This document shows positions 54,090-62,760 of a stretch of DNA of 64,000 nucleotides, in pieces (positions within the stretch are counted from its first letter, which is position 1; each line of letters opens with the position of its first letter). The translations under genes were made by a program, and so were the position numbers. This DNA comes from Pseudodesulfovibrio sediminis (GTDB taxonomy: Bacteria > Desulfobacterota > Desulfovibrionia > Desulfovibrionales > Desulfovibrionaceae), in contig NZ_AP024485.1 in NCBI RefSeq assembly GCF_020886695.1, forward strand, positions 1,001,001 through 1,065,000, in the 5' to 3' direction. The notes under the pieces were generated by a model, which saw only the letters and a program-made list of their open reading frames with translations, was not told the DNA's origin and searched no databases.

Positions 54090-55481
54090 ATGCCCCTACT
54101 CGACTCACCATATCTCCTGCAAGCCATGACCGGCCAGGACACCCTCGCTCCCCTGCTGGATGCCCTGCCGCTGGGCATTGCTCTCATGGACCCGAGCGGT
54201 AAACTCCTGGGAGTCAACAAGACCTATGAGTCACTGACCGGTGTGGATGGAGAGCAGGTCATCGGCCTGGACTGCCTGCATGCCCTGCGCTGTGATTATT
54301 GCATGAAGAACTGCCCGGTGCGCGTGGGATGGAAAGAATACCGCACCAGAAGCGTTGAAGCGAACATCATCAATCGCTCACGAGAAAAATTCATCATCAA
54401 GCTCACCATCTCTCCACTGCTCGACGCTTCCGGCACGTTGAAGGGCATTGTCGAAACCCTCACCCCTGTCGGCGGGCATGCTTTTGATAAAGTCGCGAGC
54501 ACCGTCTTCGGCCTTGGTGAGATGGTTGGCAGAAGCCCGCAGGTTCGCAAGATTTTTTCCAGAACGCCATCCATTGCGCAAACAGACTCCCCTGTTCTTG
54601 TCACCGGTGAGACCGGCACAGGCAAGGACATGCTGGCAGAAGAGATTCATAACGAATCAGACCGTGACGGCCCGTTCGTCAAGGTCAACAGCGGAGCCCT
54701 GCCAAACGAACTGCTGGAATCAGAGCTCTTCGGGCATGAAAAAAACGCCTTTCCTGGTGCCGACATGGCCAAGCCGGGACGGCTGCGCATGGCCCACGGC
54801 GGAACCCTGTTCATAGCCGAAGTAGGTGACCTGCCCATGTCCACGCAGACCAAGCTGCTCTCCTACATGGACGCGCATATGGTCTACCCGTTGGGGTCTG
54901 CAAAAGGGGTGCGGACCGATGTCCGCATCATGGCCGCCAGTCATAGGGATCTCGAAGAGATGGTCCGCAACAAGCTGTTTCGCCAGGATCTCCTCTATCG
55001 TCTCAATGTCATCCGGCTCCACCTGCCCCCATTGCGCGAACGAGGCGAAGACATCCTCCTGCTTCAGGACCACTTTCTCAAGATGTTCCAGGCCCGGTTT
55101 GGTAAACGCGTGGACAGGTTCTCAAAAAACGTGGACAAACTGCTGCGCTCCTATCCTTTCCCGGGGAATATCCGCGAACTCAAGAACCTTATCGAATACG
55201 CGGTCAACTTCTGTGACACCCAGGTCATCCGTATGCGCCACCTTCCCGGCTACATGCTGCGCAGCCCTGCCTCCTCAGCCAATCAGCCTCCCCAAAATGC
55301 ACCGGAGCGCAAACAGGAAGCCGTCCGTAGCGGCCCGCCTGAACGATGGGAGGACGTCCAGCGCAAGATGATCCTGGATGCGCTGGTCAAAACCGGCGGG
55401 AAAAAACAACTCGCCGCCGAACATCTGGGCTGGGGGCGAAGCACTCTGTGGCGCAAGATGAAACACTTCGGCATTGAATAA
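54090..55481 (+). CDS. PAS-AAA+-Fis regulator with degenerate sigma-54 activator motifs
   Basis: 463 residues. PAS domain (about 15-125) with a Cys group C62, C68, C71, C75. AAA+ domain (about 145-385): Walker A GETGTGKD with K179, ELFGHEKNAFPGADMAKPG, GGTLFIAEVGDLP, and the Arg-finger region FRQDLLYRLNVIRLHLPPLRERGEDI. Fis HTH at 425-463. Two key features are altered: the GAFTGA loop that contacts sigma-54 reads NAFPGA (219-224), and Walker B has Ala243 where Asp is expected. It may be a non-canonical regulator that does not remodel sigma-54. ATG 54090 is chosen; an upstream TTG at 54066 is less likely. Confidence 0.88.
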   Translation: MPLLDSPYLLQAMTGQDTLAPLLDALPLGIALMDPSGKLLGVNKTYESLTGVDGEQVIGLDCLHALRCDYCMKNCPVRVGWKEYRTRSVEANIINRSREKFIIKLTISPLLDASGTLKGIVETLTPVGGHAFDKVASTVFGLGEMVGRSPQVRKIFSRTPSIAQTDSPVLVTGETGTGKDMLAEEIHNESDRDGPFVKVNSGALPNELLESELFGHEKNAFPGADMAKPGRLRMAHGGTLFIAEVGDLPMSTQTKLLSYMDAHMVYPLGSAKGVRTDVRIMAASHRDLEEMVRNKLFRQDLLYRLNVIRLHLPPLRERGEDILLLQDHFLKMFQARFGKRVDRFSKNVDKLLRSYPFPGNIRELKNLIEYAVNFCDTQVIRMRHLPGYMLRSPASSANQPPQNAPERKQEAVRSGPPERWEDVQRKMILDALVKTGGKKQLAAEHLGWGRSTLWRKMKHFGIE

Positions 55482-55491
55482 CGAGACGCCT

Positions 55492-55830
55492 ATGGAAAAG
55501 ATCCTCATTCCCATTCTGGACAACAATATTGCACCGCGTTTTGACCTCTCCGCCGATGTGCTTATTGTCTCAATCTCACTTGAAACAAGCACCACGGGCA
55601 AGATCAAAGAAAAAGTCATGCTTTTGGACAACCCCTCAGCGGAATCCATGTATCGTCTGATCATGTCTGAAAATATCCAAACCATAATCTGTGCGGGAAT
55701 CGAAAAGGAAATCTATGATTTCCTTAAGAGAAAAGGCTTTGGAATCATTGATAATATATGCGGTCCAGTCGATGCCGTCATCGACGCATATATCATAGGA
55801 AACATCGATTCAAATCAGAGCTTTTATTAG
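55492..55830 (+). CDS. NifX/NifB-type small protein
   Basis: 112 residues. MTH1175-like fold: MEKILIPILDNNIAPRFDLSADVLIVSI, then IMSENIQTIICAGIEKEIYDFLKRKGFGIIDNICGPVDAVIDAYI. Single domain, cytoplasmic. Relatives bind Fe-Mo or Fe-S clusters. It lies 10 bases after the regulator gene, so it is probably co-transcribed, and could act as its partner. ATG 55492 fits the family; an upstream TTG at 55474 overlaps the regulator stop. The end is followed by a 300-base regulatory region. Confidence 0.78.
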   Translation: MEKILIPILDNNIAPRFDLSADVLIVSISLETSTTGKIKEKVMLLDNPSAESMYRLIMSENIQTIICAGIEKEIYDFLKRKGFGIIDNICGPVDAVIDAYIIGNIDSNQSFY

Positions 55831-55858
55831 CCATCTTTATCTACGACCCGTTGCACAT

Positions 55859-55899
55859 TGAAACAATACCAACTGTTCATTTTGTTTCATAGTGTTTCA
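55859..55899. promoter_or_regulatory. TGAAAC / GTTTCA cluster upstream of the CBS-transporter operon
   Basis: TGAAAC (55859-55864), GTTTCA (55884-55889) and GTTTCA (55894-55899). The last two are direct repeats exactly 10 bases apart; the first faces them. It shares its hexamers with the site in front of the regulator gene at 54038. Confidence 0.5.
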
Positions 55900-55931
55900 C
55901 TTTGTCTTTGAGCTATTTTTCACAACATACG

Positions 55932-55962
55932 CTTGACGCATAGATGCAATTACTATCTATAA
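55932..55962 (+). promoter_or_regulatory. Candidate promoter of the CBS-DASS-NhaB operon
   Basis: TTGACG and TATAAT separated by about 19 bases, a slightly long spacer. A second TATAAT lies near 55999. I found no TGGCAC-N5-TTGCA sigma-54 site here. Confidence 0.35.
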
Positions 55963-56068
55963 TTACAGGGTTCCTCTCACGCAATAGAGGTCAACACCGT
56001 ATAATCGTGATATGGTAGACCGTATTTGTGTGTAAGGTATTGAGTTCTATACATGGGGAAGACCTGAG

Positions 56069-56100
56069 CCCTTGCAGTGAGAATAGCCCCACTGCAAGGG
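56069..56100 (+). other. Perfect 11-base hairpin in the 5' leader of the CBS gene
   Basis: CCCTTGCAGTG pairs exactly with CACTGCAAGGG around a 10-base loop. It has no T-run, so it is not a typical terminator. It ends 27 bases before the ATG at 56128 and may affect mRNA stability or translation. Confidence 0.55.
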
Positions 56101-56127
56101 TGCCAATAATTGGGGAGGAAGAACCAA

Positions 56128-56646
56128 ATGAAAGTAAAAAACTTGATGACACCGGTGAGCGATTATCAAACGCTTCCCATGGATGCCCGTTTAAGTGATG
56201 TCGCCACAGTGCTTAAAGAAAGCAAACATCGTGACATCATCATCGTGGATGAAAACGGCGCATTCGCAGGCGTTGTAACCATGTCTGGCATCATCATGGC
56301 CCTGGAGCCGAATTACAGAAAGTTGAACCAACGCGACATGGACTCCGACATATTATCCAACAGATTTGTGGCGGATCAATTCAAAGAATTCAATCTGTGG
56401 ACCGACAGCCTCGCCACGTTGTGCGATAAAGGCCAGAATATCCCAGTTGTGGAAGCAATGATAGTTCCCGACGAAGACCATTACATCAATATTGAAGAAA
56501 AGCTTGAGCACGGTGTGCACATGTATATCATCGGCACTCCCCAGCCCCTGGTGGTCCGTGACAACGGAACAATCGTGGGCATTTTGCGAATGGCCGATGT
56601 TTTCGATGAACTCGTGAGTCGTATGGCAGCCTGCGCTTCCAACTAG
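56128..56646 (+). CDS. CBS-domain pair protein
   Basis: 172 residues. Two CBS motifs: MKVKNLMTPVSDYQTLPMD with HRDIIIVDENGAFAGVVTMSGIIMAL (1-62), and MYIIGTPQPLVVRDNGTIVGILRMADVFDELV near the end. An insert of about 75 residues separates them. CBS pairs bind adenine nucleotides and regulate partner proteins, often transporters. GGGGAGGAAG precedes the ATG. First gene of an operon with DASS, beta-helix and NhaB genes, so it probably modulates one of these. Confidence 0.85.
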   Translation: MKVKNLMTPVSDYQTLPMDARLSDVATVLKESKHRDIIIVDENGAFAGVVTMSGIIMALEPNYRKLNQRDMDSDILSNRFVADQFKEFNLWTDSLATLCDKGQNIPVVEAMIVPDEDHYINIEEKLEHGVHMYIIGTPQPLVVRDNGTIVGILRMADVFDELVSRMAACASN

Positions 56647-56667
56647 GCTTTTTTTTAGGAGATAATA

Positions 56668-58143
56668 ATGGAAACTGCACATACTGTTGAACCCGCATTT
56701 GACTGGAAACGCCTTGTGTTCATGCTCCTGGGCGTGGCTTTATTCGGCATAGTCTATTTCTCGCCGGCCTGGCCGGATGCCATTGACCCCATGGGTGAAC
56801 ATTTCCCTCTCAACATGGAAGCCAAGGGCGCAATCGCCGTCTTCCTGTTGGCTGGTACATGGTGGGTGTTTGAAGTCGTGCCCATCGGCATCACTTCTCT
56901 GATGATCGGCATACTCCAGGTCATGTTCCTGATCCGACCTGCGAAGGTGGCTTTCAAGGACTTCATGGACCCGTCCGTCCTCTTTATCTTCGCGTCCATC
57001 ATGATCGGACTTGTTTTCACAAAGACCGGACTCACGAAACGACTCGCCTACAAGATGCTCGACGTCGTCGGCGAACGGACCTCTATGATTTATCTGGGTG
57101 TATTCGTGGTTACCGCGGCACTCACTCATATCATGGCCCACACCGCTGTTGCCGCGACCATCTACCCGCTGCTGCTCGCCATTTACGCTCTGTACGGCGA
57201 AGGCAACAAGCCCACAAAGTTTGGTAAAGGATTGTTCATCGGCATGGCTTATGTGGCTGGAGCAGGCTCCATCGTCACCCTGCTCGGAGCAGCTCGAGGC
57301 GCTGTTGCACTCGGATTTTATAAAGAAATCGTCAATGTTGATGTCGGTTTTTTCGAGTTGAGTTACTATATGTTCCCCATTGGTTGGGCCATGGTTTTTC
57401 TCCTTTGGGGGTTCTTCATGGTCGTGTGCAAGCCTGAAAAGGACCGCATCCCCGGCCTGAGAGAAAAGGCCCGTGAACTTAACGCAAAAATGGGTGGACT
57501 GACCAGAGACGAAATCCTTGCAGCCGTAATTGTGGGTGGTGTCATTATCATCATGTCCGCACGCGCTTTCGTCCCTGCGCTCAAAGCCGTAGATAAGACC
57601 GCCATCATCCTGTGTTCCTCGGTTCTCTTCTTTGTCTGCAAGATCCTTGATCTCAAAGACCTTGAAGATATCCCCTGGAACATCATTCTGCTGTTTGCAG
57701 GCGCCATGTCCATCGGCTTCTGTCTGTGGGAAACAGGCGCAGCCAAATGGATGGCCGTCAACTGGCTGGTCATGTTCCAGGATGCGAACTGGTTCATCTT
57801 TGTCATGTCCATCGCCTTCTTTGTAATGATGATGACCAACTTCATCATGAACGTTGCGGCTATCGCCATATCACTACCGGTAGCGCTCGTCATCGCTCCC
57901 TATCTCGGCGTGGCTCCCGAGGTCATTCTCTACGCATCTCTGGTGGTTGCCGGTATGCCCTTCCTGCTCCTTGTTGGCGCGGCTCCCAACGCCATCGCCT
58001 ACGACTCCGGGCAGTTTACCACTGGCGAGTTCTTTGGCTGGGGTATCCCGGCCTCCGTCCTGCTTATGGCTGTGGTCGGTCTTGCCGTCCTCGTCATCTG
58101 GCCAATCATGGGCATGCCCATAACCTTGCCGGCAGGCGGCTAA
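56668..58143 (+). CDS. DASS-family (SLC13-type) sodium:anion symporter
   Basis: 491 residues, about 11-13 membrane helices. Family marks: GTWWVFEVVPIGITSLMIGILQVMF, the THIMAHTAVAATIYPLLLAIYALY hairpin-like stretch, and the C-terminal FIMNVAAIAISLPVALVIAP with PFLLLVGAAPNAIAYDSGQF. These carriers take up dicarboxylates or sulfate with sodium. In a sulfate reducer, sulfate is attractive but C4-dicarboxylates are equally possible. AGGAG precedes the ATG. It sits between the CBS gene and the beta-helix gene. Confidence 0.88.
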   Translation: METAHTVEPAFDWKRLVFMLLGVALFGIVYFSPAWPDAIDPMGEHFPLNMEAKGAIAVFLLAGTWWVFEVVPIGITSLMIGILQVMFLIRPAKVAFKDFMDPSVLFIFASIMIGLVFTKTGLTKRLAYKMLDVVGERTSMIYLGVFVVTAALTHIMAHTAVAATIYPLLLAIYALYGEGNKPTKFGKGLFIGMAYVAGAGSIVTLLGAARGAVALGFYKEIVNVDVGFFELSYYMFPIGWAMVFLLWGFFMVVCKPEKDRIPGLREKARELNAKMGGLTRDEILAAVIVGGVIIIMSARAFVPALKAVDKTAIILCSSVLFFVCKILDLKDLEDIPWNIILLFAGAMSIGFCLWETGAAKWMAVNWLVMFQDANWFIFVMSIAFFVMMMTNFIMNVAAIAISLPVALVIAPYLGVAPEVILYASLVVAGMPFLLLVGAAPNAIAYDSGQFTTGEFFGWGIPASVLLMAVVGLAVLVIWPIMGMPITLPAGG

Positions 58144-58231
58144 TCTCCCAATAGCGCCAAAAACAAGATGGCTGACGCGTGAAAGCCCGGCAGCCGTTTC
58201 ATATAGCAACCACTAACAAAAATATACTATC

Positions 58232-59653
58232 ATGGAAAAACTCGAAGCTCTCTTTGATCACATCGCGTCCCGAGTCAACGTGAACTTAAGCCCAATGGGT
58301 GTTGACGTTCGTTCCCTGCTCAAAAACGCCATCCCGCGTGAACGCCATTTGCTCTATTATGCATTCTATGCATTGACCGAGGACCATCCCATCAGCTTTC
58401 AATTTTCCAACTCCAACCTGGCCGGAACCTACCTTCTGGGTAAAACCCTGGTAGACCGCTCCGTACTCTACAAAGCGAATATTCGTGGGGATGAACTCAA
58501 GCGCAAAGGCGATATCGTAGAATTCAACGGCGTCAAAACAATGCTTTTCTACGACGAGGTCATCCGCATCATCAACTCTTTCCTGGTCAAGACACTGGTC
58601 CACAACCACTCCAAAAACCCGGAGGTGCCCGAGGTCTTCCGCATTCTGAATACCGTTGCCATGCACTACTCCAACATTCATGGCACCACGACAGAAGGCG
58701 TATATCTCGGAGCATTTTCTACTGCTGACCTGTCTGTCATGCACAACTGTATCATTGGCGATTTCGCATATGTCCAAGCTGGCGACCTTTCCCGTGTAAC
58801 CATTGAACCGGGCAGAGTCTGGGTCAAAGCAAACGGTCTGTTTGAATTCAACTACATCTACCCCAAGGGCGTTGTAGAAAAATATGTCAAGCTGGACGAC
58901 AATGGACAGCTCTCCGGCGTATTCATTGATTACGTCGATGAATTCAAGGAAGACTTCATTCCGATTTATTCAACAGCCACCCCGGAATTGGATATTGAAG
59001 TCCCTGAATCCTCCTATGTTTCCCCATACGCGGTCATCAAGGGGGATTGTGAAATCGGTGAAAACACACTCATCGTACAACGCGCTCATGTGGAGAACTC
59101 CGTTATCGGCCGTGGTGCCAATGCGCAGGAAAACTGCTACATTAAAAATTCCATATATGAAGGAAACAATGTCACCGCCCATGGAGGCAAAGTCATTTGG
59201 ACACACAACGGCAAAAACGTGTTCGTGGGTTTCAACTCCTTTGTTCACGGCACCAAGGAGAATCAGATAACTATCGGTCGAGATTCCATCATCATGCCAC
59301 ATACTATAATTGACGCAGAAGAACCTATCAAGATACCAGTAAATTCTATAGTCTGGGGCTATGTGACCAAGCAAGAAGACCTGGAAACACAAAGCATGAG
59401 CCTTTGCGACTTTGCCAAATCCACAGGGTTTACTCTGGGCAACGCCACATTCACTGGCGACGGCAAGGCTTTTGTTGAGGCATTCAGGCATCGTATCAGC
59501 CACATCCGCGAGGAAAACGGATCTGATTACGATGGAACGGATGAAACCCGCGGCCACGCCCAGAAGACTCAGGACGCATGCTTCAACATCCTCCAGCCTT
59601 TCCAGTCTGGCCCGGAAGCAGGCATGTATCCGACAATGACCATCGGTGACTAG
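58232..59653 (+). CDS. Left-handed beta-helix (hexapeptide) protein, unknown function
   Basis: 473 residues. About the first 260 are not recognised. From about 265 on, hexapeptide repeats: YVSPYAVIKGDCEIGENTLIVQ, VENSVIGRGANAQENCYIKNS, NVFVGFNSFVHG, ITIGRDSIIMPHTIID. No signal peptide. Such helices act in acyl- or nucleotidyl-transferases and carbonic anhydrases. The preceding 25 bases contain no Shine-Dalgarno, so initiation may be weak or coupled. Placed between DASS and NhaB genes, an unusual partner for transporters. Confidence 0.72.
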   Translation: MEKLEALFDHIASRVNVNLSPMGVDVRSLLKNAIPRERHLLYYAFYALTEDHPISFQFSNSNLAGTYLLGKTLVDRSVLYKANIRGDELKRKGDIVEFNGVKTMLFYDEVIRIINSFLVKTLVHNHSKNPEVPEVFRILNTVAMHYSNIHGTTTEGVYLGAFSTADLSVMHNCIIGDFAYVQAGDLSRVTIEPGRVWVKANGLFEFNYIYPKGVVEKYVKLDDNGQLSGVFIDYVDEFKEDFIPIYSTATPELDIEVPESSYVSPYAVIKGDCEIGENTLIVQRAHVENSVIGRGANAQENCYIKNSIYEGNNVTAHGGKVIWTHNGKNVFVGFNSFVHGTKENQITIGRDSIIMPHTIIDAEEPIKIPVNSIVWGYVTKQEDLETQSMSLCDFAKSTGFTLGNATFTGDGKAFVEAFRHRISHIREENGSDYDGTDETRGHAQKTQDACFNILQPFQSGPEAGMYPTMTIGD

Positions 59654-59707
59654 GTCTGACCATTTACTGTTTTACTGTATCTACATCGACTCCAGGAGAG
59701 AGCAAAT

Positions 59708-61327
59708 ATGGCCCAAACATTGACACAGGCCTTTGGTAAAAACTTTCTCGGCAACGCGCCGAACTGGTACAAAATGTCCATTCTTGGATTTCTTGTACTC
59801 AACCCCATCCTGATGTTCACCGTCGGCCCCTTTATTGCGGGCTGGGTGCTCATCGGCGAGTTCATCTTCACACTGGCAATGGCACTCAAATGCTATCCGT
59901 TGCCCGCAGGAGGGCTACTTGCCATCGAGGCGGTCCTACTTGGCCTGACGACCCCGCACACGGTCTACCATGAAGCGGCAAACAACTTCCCGGTCATCCT
60001 GTTGTTGATCTTCATGGTTGCAGGCATCTACTTCATGAAGGATTTTCTGCAGTTCACCTTCACCCGCATCCTGACCAAGGTGCACTCCAAAATCGCTATC
60101 TCCCTGATGTTCAGCTTTGCAGGCGCATTTCTGTCTGCATTCCTTGACGCATTGACCGTCACAGCAGTCATTATCGCGGTAGCTTACGGGTTTTACAACG
60201 TCTACCACCGCTACGCCTCGGGCATGACCATGAGTGGAGACCACGATCTCAGCTCCGACCACACAGTAAAGGAAACAGCGCGACAGGAACTGCAGGAGTT
60301 CCGGGCTTTCCTGCGCAACCTCATGATGCACGGCGCTGTCGGCACCGCGCTGGGTGGCGTCTGTACCATCGTGGGCGAACCCCAGAACCTGCTCATCGGT
60401 CATGAAATGGGCTGGCACTTTATTCCATTTTTCCTCAACGTTGCCCCTGTCTCCATGCCCGTGCTTGCCACCGGTCTGCTGACCTGCATCGTTGTCGAAA
60501 AGTTTCATCTTTTTGGTTATGGCGCGCTCATGCCCGGCAACATCCGCTCGCATCTGCTGGAAACCGCCATCAAAGAAGAAGAAAAACGCGGAATGACCGG
60601 CAAGGCCAAGCTCGTTATCCAGGCTCTTATCGGTATATGGCTGATTATTTCCCTCGCATTGCATCTGGCAGAAGTCGGTATCATCGGCCTATCCGTTATT
60701 GTACTGCTTACGGCCTTCAACGGCTTCATCGACGAACACCAACTCGGCCCCGCGTTTGAAGAGGCGCTCCCCTTCACCGCACTGCTCGTCGTCTTCTTCG
60801 CCATTGTCGGCGTCATTCACGACCAGCACCTGTTCAAGCCGGTCATGGACTATGTCCTGGCACTGCATGGACACACCCAGCTCGCCGCTTACTATATTGC
60901 AAACGGTGTACTCTCAATGATCTCGGATAACGTCTTCGTGGCAACCGTGTATATCTCGGAAACCAAGATGCACTTTACCCACCTGCTCGGGACTTTCCCC
61001 GGAGTCGCTGATGGCGCAGCCCTCATGGAACGCCTCACCGATCCTGTCATCGCCCGTGCGGACACCATTGCGACCCTGCCCGCAGATATTCAGGACAAGG
61101 TCACAGCAACCATGATCCACTTTGACAAGCTGGCTGTCGCCATCAACACGGGTACCAACATCCCGTCCGTGGCAACTCCCAACGGTCAGGCGGCCTTCCT
61201 GTTCCTGCTGACCTCGGCCCTTGCCCCGGTCATCAGGCTCTCCTATGGTCGCATGGTGGTGTTGGCCCTGCCCTACACCATCACCATGTCGCTGGTGGGA
61301 CTCGCCGCCACCTATTACTTCATGTAA
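59708..61327 (+). CDS. nhaB: Sodium/proton antiporter NhaB
   Basis: 539 residues. NhaB hallmarks: [99 protein letters not shown], and [16 protein letters not shown]. Exports sodium in exchange for protons. AGGAGAG precedes the ATG. With the sodium-driven DASS carrier in the same operon it would recycle imported sodium. The operon ends in a strong terminator 25 bases on. Confidence 0.94.
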   Translation: MAQTLTQAFGKNFLGNAPNWYKMSILGFLVLNPILMFTVGPFIAGWVLIGEFIFTLAMALKCYPLPAGGLLAIEAVLLGLTTPHTVYHEAANNFPVILLLIFMVAGIYFMKDFLQFTFTRILTKVHSKIAISLMFSFAGAFLSAFLDALTVTAVIIAVAYGFYNVYHRYASGMTMSGDHDLSSDHTVKETARQELQEFRAFLRNLMMHGAVGTALGGVCTIVGEPQNLLIGHEMGWHFIPFFLNVAPVSMPVLATGLLTCIVVEKFHLFGYGALMPGNIRSHLLETAIKEEEKRGMTGKAKLVIQALIGIWLIISLALHLAEVGIIGLSVIVLLTAFNGFIDEHQLGPAFEEALPFTALLVVFFAIVGVIHDQHLFKPVMDYVLALHGHTQLAAYYIANGVLSMISDNVFVATVYISETKMHFTHLLGTFPGVADGAALMERLTDPVIARADTIATLPADIQDKVTATMIHFDKLAVAINTGTNIPSVATPNGQAAFLFLLTSALAPVIRLSYGRMVVLALPYTITMSLVGLAATYYFM

Positions 61328-61351
61328 TACAAGCCGGTACAAGATAATCAG

Positions 61352-61385
61352 GAAGCCCCCTCGCATATGCGAGGGGGCTTCTTTC
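61352..61385 (+). terminator. Terminator of the CBS-DASS-NhaB operon
   Basis: GAAGCCCCCTCGCAT pairs perfectly with ATGCGAGGGGGCTTC; only a short T-run follows. Confidence 0.88.
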
Positions 61386-61552
61386 ATGAAAAGAGACAAA
61401 AAAAATCACGATTCGAATATCAAATCCTTCTGCCCATCCTGAAACACACCGTTTGTCCCGTCAAAAGGCGCTGAGACACCGTCAGAGTGTAGTACGCGAC
61501 ACATCAAACTGCTCATTTTTTGCACACCAATATACAATAATTGAACACTGGT

Positions 61553-61586
61553 AAAAAACGGCGCCCCTTTTCAGGGACGCCGTTCG
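61553..61586 (-). terminator. Terminator after the 61654 gene
   Basis: On the minus strand AACGGCGTCCC pairs with GGGGCGCCGTT around a short loop, then TTTTTT. Confidence 0.8.
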
Positions 61587-61653
61587 TGTAGATCTCATAT
61601 ACAAGGGGCCGTTTGTGCAGCACCCTTTCTCCAGCCTAAAAGGAAAGACAGAC

Positions 61654-62022
61654 TCAGGCGTCCAACTTCGGAGAACTGTCCAGATGTTCCTTGCACAACC
61701 AGACAATAGCCTGCTTCTCTATATCAAAATGAGGGCTGACCCCATGAACGGTACCGCATACAGCGCACATGAATTCATATTCACAATGCGGATGGCACTC
61801 CATGGTATTCAGCATCTGATTGAAACGACTGATGATAGGGAACAGGGGATGATCCGCGTGCCTTCTCCTGTCCTTACTATTCAATTTGCCATTATCGTTC
61901 ACCTTGACCGTGATCATTCGAGAACGGTTGATATACCCTTCCTTCTTGTTCATCACGACTTTTGTCGGTTCTTCCCAACGACAAATAATTCGTTTTCGTT
62001 CTTGATCAAAGCGCATTGACAT
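61654..62022 (-). CDS. Hypothetical Cys/His-containing protein
   Basis: 122 residues, not recognised. MSMRFDQERKRIICRWEEPTKVV at the start; the second half has a zinc-binding-like set HPHCEYEFMCAVCGTVHG with a later WLCKEHL. No membrane segment. ATG 62022 is decided by GGGAGGA six bases upstream; an internal ATG two codons on is less well placed. Monocistronic with its own terminator. Confidence 0.65.
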   Translation of the reverse strand: MSMRFDQERKRIICRWEEPTKVVMNKKEGYINRSRMITVKVNDNGKLNSKDRRRHADHPLFPIISRFNQMLNTMECHPHCEYEFMCAVCGTVHGVSPHFDIEKQAIVWLCKEHLDSSPKLDA

Positions 62023-62131
62023 AGCTTCCTCCCGGGTACGGCAATATCCCCATAATTACCGCAGTCTTTTGGATTCATTCAGCCTATTGAGTTATTTAAA
62101 ACAGCTCCTGCTATTTCACCAGGTCTTCTCA

Positions 62132-62434
62132 TTAGACAGCGTAATCCAGAACCTTACGACTGGACGCAACGGTCTTCACAAAGGCCACACATGCCTGATG
62201 TTCAGGGTGGTCCTGGTAAAAATTCAGCGCATCGACATCATCATGATCGGAACACAAAACAATATGGCATTCAGGGTCGGAGGCAACGATATTGTAGCTC
62301 ACTTCAAGATGCTTGAGGCCTTCAATACGGCCATTCAAGGCTTCCAGTATTTCTTTCATTTTGGCTGCGTTATCTTTTGCAGAGACACCGTCAACTTCTT
62401 CCTTCAAAGTCCACATCACAATATGACGAATCAT
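62132..62434 (-). CDS. Dabb-domain (stress-responsive A/B barrel) protein
   Basis: 100 residues. Typical Dabb pattern: MIRHIVMWTLKEEVDG at the start with the conserved His, MKEILEALNGRIEGLKHLEV, and the closing YQDHPEHQACVAFVKTVASSRKVLDYAV. Forms a small ferredoxin-like barrel; cellular role unknown. An AGGGATGATC site precedes the ATG. Stands alone. Confidence 0.83.
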   Translation of the reverse strand: MIRHIVMWTLKEEVDGVSAKDNAAKMKEILEALNGRIEGLKHLEVSYNIVASDPECHIVLCSDHDDVDALNFYQDHPEHQACVAFVKTVASSRKVLDYAV

Positions 62435-62760
62435 TGATCATCCCTTTATTGTTAGTAATTATAAAAACATATGAAAAATACTTGTGCAAAGAACACATCT
62501 CTGCGTACTTAATAATAAGCATACTTTTATTATTTGTCACCTGTTGGTGGTCGAAATATGTTCCACTATGGACATATTATAAATGGTTTAAACTCGACCT
62601 GTCCGGTTTTTCGGACTGCAACTCTCCGTTACCAAGCGATATGTTGATTGAAGCAAGAGGCATGCCGCCAAATCAAGTGTTGCCGGGTCAAGGAGCATCT
62701 TTTGCAAGAGAACGTGTATCAATCTCATTGATGAATACTGAACATACAATCGAGAACTCT
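62435..62760. other. Intergenic region upstream of the sensor gene, with one dyad
   Basis: A/T-rich, no gene called. At 62555-62578 AATATG-TTCCA and TGGA-CATATT form an imperfect inverted repeat that may be an operator. An in-frame ATG at 62731 could extend the following protein by 10 residues. Confidence 0.4.
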
